From NCBI GenBank assembly GCA_002422315.1, contig DIUJ01000085.1:1-21219 (forward strand): DNA of 21,219 nt, given 5' to 3'. The notes below the pieces were generated by a model. The model was not told the origin of the DNA. It worked only from the letters and a program-made list of their open reading frames with translations, and searched no databases. Of this stretch, positions 14,571 through 21,219 are shown piece after piece; within the stretch, counting starts at the first letter, position 1, and each line of letters starts with the position of its first letter. A program made the position numbers and the translations under genes. This DNA is from Bacteroidetes bacterium UBA6161. Lineage in GTDB: Bacteria; Bacteroidota; Bacteroidia; NS11-12g; UBA955.

Positions 14571-15266
14571 ATGAATAAAATATTTAATAGTGCAGAGGAA
14601 GCATTGCAAGGAATTGAAAATGGTATGACCTTAATGTTGGGAGGTTTTGGACTTTGTGGCATTCCTGAAAATTCTATTCTTGAGTTAGTTCGAAAAAAAA
14701 CAACTAACCTTACTTGTATTTCAAATAACGCAGGGGTAGATGATTTTGGTATTGGACTTTTATTACAAACCAAACAAGTAAAAAAAATGATAGCTTCTTA
14801 TGTAGGAGAAAATGCAGAGTTTGAGAGACAGCTTTTGTCTGGAGAATTAGAGGTAGATTTAATTCCACAAGGAACCCTTGCCACCCGTTGTATGATGGCG
14901 GGATATGGTATTCCCGCATTTTATACACCAGCTGGGGTTGGTACAGAAGTAGAACTAAACAAAGAAAAAAGAATATTTAATAACAAAGAGTATTTAATGG
15001 AATATGCTTTTGACTCAGACTTTGCTATAGTCAAAGCATGGAAAGCAGATCCTCATGGCAATTTAGTTTTCAGAGCAACATCAAGGAATTTCAATCCTTT
15101 AATGGCAATGGCGGGAAAAATTACTATCGCAGAAGTGGAAGAAATTGTACCATTAGGAACTCTCTCTCCTGATGAAATTCATACTCCTGGAATTTATGTT
15201 AACAGAATTTTTAAAGGAGAACATTTTGAAAAAAGAATTGAGCAATTAACTACAAGAAAGAAATAA
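14571..15266 (+). CDS. scoA: 3-oxoacid CoA-transferase subunit A
   Basis: A 231-residue alpha subunit of succinyl-CoA:3-ketoacid CoA-transferase, which moves CoA between succinyl-CoA and acetoacetate. It has the glycine-rich LGGFGLCGIPE (23-33) of the family, then NLTCISNNAGVDDFGIGLLL, PQGTLATRCMMAGYGIPAFY and TPAGVGTEVE. Length is normal. The beta subunit follows after 2 nt, so the two are co-translated. An atoD-type enzyme (acetate donor) is the main alternative; the short spacer-free pair and sequence style favour scoAB. No full-consensus promoter is seen upstream (TACTTTTA and TAATTTCG are the nearest). Confidence 0.93.
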   Translation: MNKIFNSAEEALQGIENGMTLMLGGFGLCGIPENSILELVRKKTTNLTCISNNAGVDDFGIGLLLQTKQVKKMIASYVGENAEFERQLLSGELEVDLIPQGTLATRCMMAGYGIPAFYTPAGVGTEVELNKEKRIFNNKEYLMEYAFDSDFAIVKAWKADPHGNLVFRATSRNFNPLMAMAGKITIAEVEEIVPLGTLSPDEIHTPGIYVNRIFKGEHFEKRIEQLTTRKK

Positions 15267-15268
15267 AT

Positions 15269-15922
15269 ATGCCTTTAAGCAAAGAACAAATAGCACAACG
15301 AATAGCCAAGGAATTAAAAGATGGATTTTATGTTAATCTAGGAATAGGGATTCCTACTCTTGTGGCAAATTATATACCTAATAATATAGAGGTAGTATTG
15401 CAGTCTGAGAATGGACTTTTAGGAATGGGTCCTTTCCCTTTTGAAGGAGAACAAGATGCTGATTTAATTAATGCAGGGAAACAGACAATAACTACCGTTT
15501 CCGGGTCTGCTTTTTTTGATTCCGCAATGAGTTTTGGTATGATTCGATCTGGAAGAGTAGACCTTACAGTTTTAGGGGCAATGGAAGTAAGCCAAAATGG
15601 GGATATTGCCAATTGGAAAATACCAGGTAAAATGGTAAAAGGTATGGGAGGAGCTATGGACCTTGTAGCTTCTGCAAAAAATATTATAGTAGCTATGCAG
15701 CATACAAACAAAGCTGGGGAGTCCAAATTACTAAAATTCTGTAGTTTGCCACTTACTGGAAAATCATGTGTAAAGAAGGTTGTTACAGAGCTTGGTGTTT
15801 TCTTAGTTGAAAACAATCATTTTATATTACTAGAAAGAGCAGCCGATGTTTCTATCGATGAAATTATCTCTAAAACAGAGGGACAATTAATCATAAGTGA
15901 AGAAGTGAAAATTATTGAATAA
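15269..15922 (+). CDS. scoB: 3-oxoacid CoA-transferase subunit B
   Basis: A 217-residue beta subunit. The catalytic glutamate is Glu47 in LQSENGLLGMGP, the family's active-site motif; VNLGIGIPTLVANYIP (23-38) and GGAMDLVASAKNIIVAMQHT are further marks. It pairs with the preceding subunit, with 2 nt between stop and ATG. Together with the thiolase upstream it gives the acetoacetate-acetoacetyl-CoA-acetyl-CoA route. No clear terminator follows. Confidence 0.94.
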   Translation: MPLSKEQIAQRIAKELKDGFYVNLGIGIPTLVANYIPNNIEVVLQSENGLLGMGPFPFEGEQDADLINAGKQTITTVSGSAFFDSAMSFGMIRSGRVDLTVLGAMEVSQNGDIANWKIPGKMVKGMGGAMDLVASAKNIIVAMQHTNKAGESKLLKFCSLPLTGKSCVKKVVTELGVFLVENNHFILLERAADVSIDEIISKTEGQLIISEEVKIIE

Positions 15923-15940
15923 TTTTTTTAGTATATTTTT

Positions 15941-15971
15941 TTGGTGATTTCATCTATAAATCTTAACTTTG
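15941..15971 (+). promoter_or_regulatory. Promoter of the universal stress protein gene
   Basis: TTG at 15941-15943, a 20-bp spacer, TAACTTTG at 15964-15971. The leader to the ATG at 15994 is about 20 nt with no Shine-Dalgarno. Confidence 0.75.
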
Positions 15972-15993
15972 ATTTTCAATCAAAATAATCTTT

Positions 15994-16809
15994 ATGGAAA
16001 TTAAACATTTACTTATCCCTTATGACGCTTCTAAATCGTCTGAAGTGGCTCTACAGAAAGCGATATTAACTTCTCAAATATTCAAAGCTGAACTCACTGT
16101 AGTTTATGTTTCTTCTGACGCTAGTTCTCTGGCTAATGCAGAAATTTTTAAAAAGAAGATAGAAGAAGCTGCGGCAAATAATTCTGTTAGAATTAATTTT
16201 ATACATAGAAAAGGGCGGATTTATAAAGAGATAATTAATCTTGAAAGAGAAATTCAACCAGATTTGATCATGATGGGAACGCACGGTGTGAATGGTTTTC
16301 AGGAGTTTTGGATCGGAAGTAATGCTTTTAGAGTGGTAAGTTCATCCAATTGTCCTGTCATTACTATGCAAGAAATATCCTATCCTGAGTCTTTTCAGAA
16401 AATTCTTCTTCCTTTGGCCGATTCTGATGAAACAAGACAAAAAGTTCCATTGGTAGCAGCTCTTGCAAGAGGTTTTGATGCAGAGGTGGTAGTATTTTGC
16501 GTAAGTAGAGAAACAGACAATGAGGTAAAAGCGAAACTAAGACTGTACGCAAAACAAGCCAAAGATTATTTTGATAAAATTGGGATTAAAAATAGCTACG
16601 ATGAAAGTTTTGGTAAAAATGTTGCCACCGAATGCATCGATTATTCAGTTAAAAATGGTGTTGATTTAATAAGTATAATGACTGAAACAGAGTCCTCCGG
16701 TAGCTTTTTTATGGGAACATATGCTCAACAATTAGTTAATCATTCTCCTATTCCTGTGCTTTCGGTTCACAATAGGTCTATTGGTATTGCAGGTAGGGTA
16801 GGGGTTTAG
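15994..16809 (+). CDS. Tandem-domain universal stress protein (UspA family)
   Basis: A 271-residue protein made of two Usp domains. Domain 1 (about 1-127) begins KHLLIPYDASKSSEVALQKA and has the nucleotide-binding loop MGTHGVNGFQEFWIGSNAF (G-x2-G-x9-G-S), so it should bind ATP. Domain 2 (about 130-265) begins QKILLPLADSDET and ends SIMTETESSGSFFMGTYAQQ, PIPVLSVHN, where the glycine loop is degenerate. One binding and one non-binding half is common in tandem Usps. It has its own promoter and converges on lolA with only 7 nt between stop codons. Likely a stress or starvation protein; the exact role is unknown. Confidence 0.92.
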   Translation: MEIKHLLIPYDASKSSEVALQKAILTSQIFKAELTVVYVSSDASSLANAEIFKKKIEEAAANNSVRINFIHRKGRIYKEIINLEREIQPDLIMMGTHGVNGFQEFWIGSNAFRVVSSSNCPVITMQEISYPESFQKILLPLADSDETRQKVPLVAALARGFDAEVVVFCVSRETDNEVKAKLRLYAKQAKDYFDKIGIKNSYDESFGKNVATECIDYSVKNGVDLISIMTETESSGSFFMGTYAQQLVNHSPIPVLSVHNRSIGIAGRVGV

Positions 16810-16816
16810 TTGCCTT

Positions 16817-17476
16817 CTACCTTAAATCGTCTGTAGAAGTTACGGAGTGTTTCCCAGTTTCAAAGTCGAAAAAAGTATTAGATGAAATTTCATCTTGACT
16901 TTCCTTTAGTATATCCAAAGTTTGCTTAACCCCATTTTTAAAACTAATTTCAAGTTTTTTAATGGCTTTGCTTTTGTTTTCGATATGCATCGTTACAAAA
17001 TAATAAGGCTTTTTCTTGTCCACTGGGTTTAAAGAAATTTTGTCAATTGTAGAACCTTTAGACTTTTCATATTTGCCATCATATTTTGCATTGAAACCAT
17101 TTTGGAAGAAACTAAAAATATTTGTAGGGCTTATTTCGCTATTGTTCTCTACATAGTTTTCAATCGTTAATTCTTTGCTTTGTTTGAAATAAGTCCAAAC
17201 TGTTTTGCCATTACAATAGATAATTTGGTCTTCAAATTCTAATTTATACTTGTTTCCTTTCAACCAAATTTTACCATTCTCTTTCACTGCTTTTGTCTTT
17301 TCTGCCTTGTTTTCAGAGAATATCTGAAACTCAGAATATATACTTTTATGTGATTTGTATACTTTGGTTACTGATTTTAGGATTTCTTTTGCTTTCTTTT
17401 CCAAGTCTTCTTGTACAAAGCCACTGAAAACCAAAACTACAGCTATAATTATAAGGGAGAAATGCTTTTTTGTCAT
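16817..17476 (-). CDS. lolA: Outer membrane lipoprotein carrier protein LolA
   Basis: A 219-residue periplasmic LolA-like protein, which ferries lipoproteins from the inner to the outer membrane. It has a signal peptide (MTKKHFSLIIIAVVLVFSGF, no lipobox Cys) and then the LolA beta-sheet style sequence: ENGKIWLKGNKYKLEFEDQI, IYCNGKTVWTYFKQSKELTI, and a central SPTNIFSFFQNGF helix. It lies 18 nt after ftsK on the same strand, a pairing I recall from other Bacteroidota, but that gap also holds its own TATCTTTG box. No LolB or Lol ABC genes are close, although the permease at 2529-3740 is of the LolE type. Confidence 0.88.
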   Translation of the reverse strand: MTKKHFSLIIIAVVLVFSGFVQEDLEKKAKEILKSVTKVYKSHKSIYSEFQIFSENKAEKTKAVKENGKIWLKGNKYKLEFEDQIIYCNGKTVWTYFKQSKELTIENYVENNSEISPTNIFSFFQNGFNAKYDGKYEKSKGSTIDKISLNPVDKKKPYYFVTMHIENKSKAIKKLEISFKNGVKQTLDILKESQDEISSNTFFDFETGKHSVTSTDDLR

Positions 17477-17480
17477 ACTG

Positions 17481-17488
17481 CAAAGATA
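17481..17488 (-). promoter_or_regulatory. lolA -7 box, leaderless arrangement
   Basis: On the minus strand TATCTTTG, then CAGT, then the lolA ATG. A TTG 21 bp upstream (17510-17512, inside the ftsK 3' end) could be the -33 element. Confidence 0.6.
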
Positions 17489-17494
17489 ATATTA

Positions 17495-20002
17495 CTATGG
17501 CAATGTATCCAAATATCGTTCCAAACTTTCTACATCAGGAATTTTTACATCTCTCGCTTTAGATCCTTTCCCAGCTCCTACTATTCCTGCAATTTCAAGT
17601 TGGTCTATTAGTCTACCTGCTCTATTGTACCCAATTTTTAGCTTTCTTTGTATCATGGAGGTTGAACCCTGTTGCGTTTCAACAACTATTCTAGCGGCTT
17701 CTGAAAATAACTCATCCCTATCTTCTAAACTATAATCGTCGCCATTTTGTGAATCTTCGCCGGGGGCCTCGGGTAATATAAATGCCCCACCAAAGCCACG
17801 TTGTTCGGATATGAATTCGGTAACCATATCTACTTCTGGGGTATCTACAAAAGGGCATTGGAGTCTTATTAATTCACTTCCTGAGTAATACAATAAGTCA
17901 CCTTTTCCTATTAATTGGTCTGCACCATTGTTGTCTAATATTGTTCTGGAATCAATTTTGGAAGTTACTCTAAATGCAATTCTTGCAGGAAAGTTAGCTT
18001 TTATAGTACCTGTTATTATATTTACAGAAGGTCTTTGGGTCGCTAATATAACGTGAATTCCTACTGCTCTTGCTAACTGTGCAAGTCTCGCAATTGGAGT
18101 TTCTACTTCTCTACCCGCTGTCATCATCAAGTCTGCAACTTCATCTATTATACAAACAATATACGGTAGGAACTTATGACCTTTCTCGGGATTCAGTCTT
18201 CTATTCTTAAACTTTTGGTTGTATTCAATTAAATTACGACATCCCGCAGCTTTTAATAAGTCGTATCTTTCATCCATTTCAATACATAAAGAGTTTAAGG
18301 TATCGGTTACCTGCCTAGTGTCGGTAATAATCGCATCCCCATCTCCTGGTATCTTCGCTAAAAAATGCTTTTCAATTTTACTATATATGGAAAGTTCCAC
18401 CTTTTTTGGGTCTACCAATACAAATTTTAATTCCGTTGGATGCTTTTTATACAACAGCGACATAATTAAGCAATTTAAACCAACAGACTTACCCTGCCCT
18501 GTAGCTCCAGCTACCAACAAGTGAGGCATTTTGGCTAAATCTGCAATGTATAATTCATTTGTAATAGTTTTTCCGAGAATTATAGGTAATTCAAATGTGC
18601 TTTCTTTGAATTTTTTACTTTTTATAACAGCACTCATTGGAACCATTTCTGGTTTTTTGTTAGGTACCTCTATTCCTATAGTTCCTTTGCCTGGAATTGG
18701 TGCTATAATTCGTATTCCCAAGGCAGATAAACTTAATGCTATATCGTCTTCTAAATTTTTAATTTTAGAAATACGAACCCCTTGAGCTGGAATTATTTCG
18801 TAAAGTGTTACTGTTGGACCAATTGTTGCCTTTATTTCTGCTATACCTATATTATAGTGCTTCAATGTTTCTACAATAAGGTTTTTACTATTTTCTAGTT
18901 CATCTCTATTTACCTCTTGCTTGCCTGTTTCATACTCCTTAAGTAAATCATCTGTTGGGAATTTATAAGTTGGCAAATCTAGCCATGGGTCATATTGTTC
19001 ATCTATGCCATAATGTTCAGGAGTCTTAACATTACTCGTATTTGCATTGGTTTCTATAATCTCTTCTTCTTCAATGGTAACTATATCTAGTTTAAAATTA
19101 TCTTCATTTCCATCGTACTCTTGAATTTCAATACTTTCATTTTTAATTGGAGCTTCATCAATATCTTCTGGAATTTCTAGCAATTCTAGTTCTATGCCAT
19201 CAGAATTTTCTGATTTTTCAAATTCAATAAAATCGGGGGCATGGTTTTTTTCTATATCGATATCTTTAGGACTGATGTTTAATTCTAAATCTTCATGTAC
19301 TTGCATTTCTTCTTTAGTATTTAATGCAGTACTCTCAGAAACCTCTACCTTATTAACTTGAAACTTTGAAGCTATTTCAAAGAATTTTTTAGTATACAAC
19401 AATATTCCTAGTAATATAAGTATCAATCCTGCACCCACTACTCCTAAGAGGTTTTGTATCCACTCGTTCATATAATAGCCCATTCCTCCCCCCAAATACA
19501 TATTGCTATATTGAAAAACAAAAGCGAATAAAAATGCGGCCCACAAAAGTTTAAAACCAATTCTTAAACTGAAAGTGGAATTCATAAAGGAAGCCTTAAA
19601 AGCCATTTTTAAACCTTTGTTAAACAAATAGACGAAAGGTACAAAGCCCCATATTCCAATCGTTTTATAGTTTATAATATATGACAAATAGGCGCCTAAA
19701 TAACCCATTATATTATTAGTAATAAGGTCTTGGTTTATACTAAACCATTTCCACCCTTTACCAGCAACAAGAGATTGGTCATGTAAATTAAAAAAAAGAT
19801 TATACCAATAAGACAAAAGGCTTAAGATTGAAAAAATACTGAATAGAATAGCAAGGACCCCTAAGATTTGTTTTGTCTTCTCATCCTTTAACCCTTTTAG
19901 GATTTCCCTTACTCCAATTTTTTCGCCAACCAAATCTTTATTATTTGGCATTGCTTCCACAAAATCATTTGGCAAATTTTTCTTATTGGTACCTTTTGAC
20001 AT
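17495..20002 (-). CDS. ftsK: DNA translocase FtsK
   Basis: An 835-residue FtsK/SpoIIIE protein that pumps chromosomal DNA at the division septum and helps resolve chromosome dimers. Four membrane segments fall within about residues 45-205, then an acidic, Glu/Asp-rich linker (about 210-335), then the motor: Walker A GATGQGKSV (499-507), LVDPKKVEL, Walker B IIDEVADLM (618-626), ATQRPSVNIITGTIKANFPA. The C-terminal gamma winged helix (about 765-835; STSMIQRKLKIGYNRAGRLI) reads DNA polarity sequences. The frame runs seven codons upstream to a TTG at 20023; the ATG at 20002 (MSKGTNKKN) is the better start. No good TAnnTTTG box is seen upstream. lolA follows. Confidence 0.96.
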   Translation of the reverse strand: MSKGTNKKNLPNDFVEAMPNNKDLVGEKIGVREILKGLKDEKTKQILGVLAILFSIFSILSLLSYWYNLFFNLHDQSLVAGKGWKWFSINQDLITNNIMGYLGAYLSYIINYKTIGIWGFVPFVYLFNKGLKMAFKASFMNSTFSLRIGFKLLWAAFLFAFVFQYSNMYLGGGMGYYMNEWIQNLLGVVGAGLILILLGILLYTKKFFEIASKFQVNKVEVSESTALNTKEEMQVHEDLELNISPKDIDIEKNHAPDFIEFEKSENSDGIELELLEIPEDIDEAPIKNESIEIQEYDGNEDNFKLDIVTIEEEEIIETNANTSNVKTPEHYGIDEQYDPWLDLPTYKFPTDDLLKEYETGKQEVNRDELENSKNLIVETLKHYNIGIAEIKATIGPTVTLYEIIPAQGVRISKIKNLEDDIALSLSALGIRIIAPIPGKGTIGIEVPNKKPEMVPMSAVIKSKKFKESTFELPIILGKTITNELYIADLAKMPHLLVAGATGQGKSVGLNCLIMSLLYKKHPTELKFVLVDPKKVELSIYSKIEKHFLAKIPGDGDAIITDTRQVTDTLNSLCIEMDERYDLLKAAGCRNLIEYNQKFKNRRLNPEKGHKFLPYIVCIIDEVADLMMTAGREVETPIARLAQLARAVGIHVILATQRPSVNIITGTIKANFPARIAFRVTSKIDSRTILDNNGADQLIGKGDLLYYSGSELIRLQCPFVDTPEVDMVTEFISEQRGFGGAFILPEAPGEDSQNGDDYSLEDRDELFSEAARIVVETQQGSTSMIQRKLKIGYNRAGRLIDQLEIAGIVGAGKGSKARDVKIPDVESLERYLDTLP

Positions 20003-20096
20003 ATCTATTATTATAACCCACAAGTTTCCGCATTATATTTAATTTAAAGAAAAAAAGATTTACCAAAATGTGAATATCCGCAATATATATTATACG

Positions 20097-20104
20097 TAGA
20101 TTTG
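20097..20104 (+). promoter_or_regulatory. SDR gene -7 box, leaderless arrangement
   Basis: TAGATTTG, then CCTT, then the ATG at 20109. Same 4-nt geometry as ftsY, comB and lolA. No convincing -33 TTG. Confidence 0.55.
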
Positions 20105-20108
20105 CCTT

Positions 20109-20882
20109 ATGAATGAACAGAAGGACAAATATGTAATTATTACAGGAGCAAGTGCAGGTTTTGGCAAAGCCACTGCCCAGGTTTTAGCTTCCAATGGTTT
20201 TAATCTTATTTTAATAGCCAGAAGAATAAATGAACTAAACACAATCAAAGAAGAGATATTGTCTTCTTTTGATATATCGATAGAGACAATTGAAGCAGAT
20301 GTTAGAGACTTTCCTTCTTTAGATAGGTTGTTAAGGCCTCTCATATCATCCAAGCAAATCGAAGCATTAATTAATAACGCTGGATTAGCTTCTGGACTCT
20401 CTACTATTTTAGAAGGCGATATGGAAGATTGGGATAAAATGCTAGACACGAATGTAAAGGGACTTTTAAATGTAACAAAAATAGTTTTACCTAAGCTTGT
20501 ATCTCAAAATTCAGGTACTATTATAAACATATCTTCCATTGCCGGAAAGGAAGTATACGCCAATGGGAATGTATATTGCGCAAGTAAACATGCAGTAGAG
20601 GCAATTTCAAAAGCATTAAGAATTGAAAATGCTATACATCACATACGGGTTACCAATATTAGCCCAGGTGCAGCGGACACTGAGTTTTCATTAGTTAGGT
20701 TTAAAGGAGACAAAGAAAGGGCAGATTCTGTTTATCTTGGTTTTAACCCACTTCAAGCAGCCGATATAGCCGAAACCATAAGGTGGGTTCTCAGTTTACC
20801 TCCGCATGTTACAATTAATGACCTAGTAATTATGCCCACAAACCAACCTATTGCTTCAGTTATCCACAAAAATATAACGTAA
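20109..20882 (+). CDS. Short-chain dehydrogenase/reductase, YdfG-like
   Basis: A 257-residue classical SDR oxidoreductase. Cofactor loop TGASAGFGKATA (12-23); RR at 38-39 suggests NADP(H). NNAG at 89-92, catalytic Ser143 in NISSIAGKE, Tyr156 and Lys160 in YCASK, then NISPGAADTEF. The run from VYCASKHAVEAISKALRIE to SPGAADTEFSLVRFKGDKE closely follows E. coli YdfG-type 3-hydroxy acid dehydrogenases, which oxidise serine and related 3-hydroxy acids; substrate assignment is by resemblance only. It is divergent from ftsK and is the last complete gene. Confidence 0.92.
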   Translation: MNEQKDKYVIITGASAGFGKATAQVLASNGFNLILIARRINELNTIKEEILSSFDISIETIEADVRDFPSLDRLLRPLISSKQIEALINNAGLASGLSTILEGDMEDWDKMLDTNVKGLLNVTKIVLPKLVSQNSGTIINISSIAGKEVYANGNVYCASKHAVEAISKALRIENAIHHIRVTNISPGAADTEFSLVRFKGDKERADSVYLGFNPLQAADIAETIRWVLSLPPHVTINDLVIMPTNQPIASVIHKNIT

Positions 20883-20937
20883 CAAGTTCAAATTCAAATA
20901 GTAGTAAGTTTAACCTAGTTTTCTTTCCGAGAAAGGT

Positions 20938-20967
20938 TTGCTAAATAGAAAAAGGGATTTATATTTG
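20938..20967 (+). promoter_or_regulatory. Tandem promoter P1
   Basis: TTG at 20938-20940, a 19-bp spacer, TATATTTG at 20960-20967, then CAGCCCCGTTCAGG. Complete consensus. First of three with identical spacing. Confidence 0.8.
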
Positions 20968-21032
20968 CAGCCCCGTTCAGGAAAAGGATAAAGAGAGAAG
21001 AGTAGAGGCTAAAAAAATAAATTATTTTTTAT

Positions 21033-21062
21033 TTGTTTGGGATTAAAAAAGTATTACTTTTG
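21033..21062 (+). promoter_or_regulatory. Tandem promoter P2
   Basis: TTG at 21033-21035, a 19-bp spacer, TACTTTTG at 21055-21062, then CACCCCCGTTCAGAG. The leader after it, with GATAAAGAGAGAAGAG, is nearly the same as after P1, so P1 and P2 look like a duplicated unit 95 bp apart. Confidence 0.8.
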
Positions 21063-21124
21063 CACCCCCGTTCAGAGAGATAAAGAGAGAAGAGAGAGAG
21101 GCGAAAAAAAATAAAAAATATTTT

Positions 21125-21154
21125 TTGGTAATGTAAAAAAGAGTGTTACCTTTG
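21125..21154 (+). promoter_or_regulatory. Tandem promoter P3
   Basis: TTG at 21125-21127, a 19-bp spacer, TACCTTTG at 21147-21154, then CAGCCCCGAAACGG. It lies 92 bp after P2; its leader is purine-rich but more diverged (no GTTCAG). Confidence 0.8.
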
Positions 21155-21219
21155 CAGCCCCGAAACGGAAAGAGAGGAGAAAGAAAGAGAGAGAATGAGG
21201 GAGATTTAAGATTTAGAAA

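Larger units (their letters stand above)
20883..21219 (+). other. Regulatory leader region at the window end
   Basis: About 340 bases with no reading frame of note. It contains three tandem promoters, each followed by a purine-rich stretch (GATAAAGAGAGAAGAG and similar), and runs off the window. The layout suggests the control region of an rRNA operon or another very highly expressed transcription unit whose body lies beyond 21219; no rRNA sequence itself is visible. Confidence 0.6.

Noticed and set aside
15370..15816. Minus-strand frame of 148 codons
   Set aside because: Antisense to scoB, no recognisable motif.
20883..21219. Start of 16S rRNA inside the window
   Set aside because: No stretch matching the conserved 16S 5' end is present; only the promoter and leader region is seen.

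Overview
The window looks like ordinary chromosome from a low-GC member of the Bacteroidota. Four things point there: promoters of the TTG / 19-21 bp / TAnnTTTG type, almost no Shine-Dalgarno sequences, a 50-residue DUF4295 protein directly after rpmB-rpmG, and Bacteroidota-style gene families (TSP3-repeat OmpA protein, BshC, NamZ). The order or genus cannot be fixed from the sequence.

Layout. Positions 1-740 are a repeat-rich intergenic block: a roughly 200-bp direct repeat in two copies, then a second, shorter repeat family of small hairpins. One hairpin lies directly in front of an unrecognised lipoprotein gene (742-1560). More repeats, a terminator-like hairpin and a GC-rich non-coding patch follow (1652-1980). 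Next come a GNAT acetyltransferase and an FtsX/LolE-type ABC permease (minus strand, coupled), divergent from a NamZ-like exo-muramidase (3763-4944).

The core is housekeeping. rpmB-rpmG-DUF4295 (ribosome) is closed by a terminator. ftsY-rimO-bshC form a tight operon (SRP receptor, ribosomal protein S12 methylthiolation, bacillithiol synthesis). An OmpA-like outer membrane protein with its own promoter and terminator follows. Then come a minus-strand ComB-type phosphosulfolactate phosphatase and, divergent from it, an acetoacetyl-CoA block: thiolase, an unrecognised secreted protein, and the two subunits of 3-oxoacid CoA-transferase. A two-domain universal stress protein runs convergent to ftsK-lolA (minus strand). 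An SDR oxidoreductase is the last complete gene.

The last 280 bases hold three near-identical tandem promoters about 93-95 bp apart, each followed by a purine-rich leader. They point rightwards to something highly expressed just past the window edge, most likely an rRNA operon (inference).

No mobile element, CRISPR array, defence island or clearly new multi-gene system was found. The most interesting signals are regulatory and structural: the tandem promoters, a set of genes whose ATG lies exactly 4 nt after TAnnTTTG (apparently leaderless mRNAs), and the intergenic families of short-stem, 3-nt-loop hairpins.
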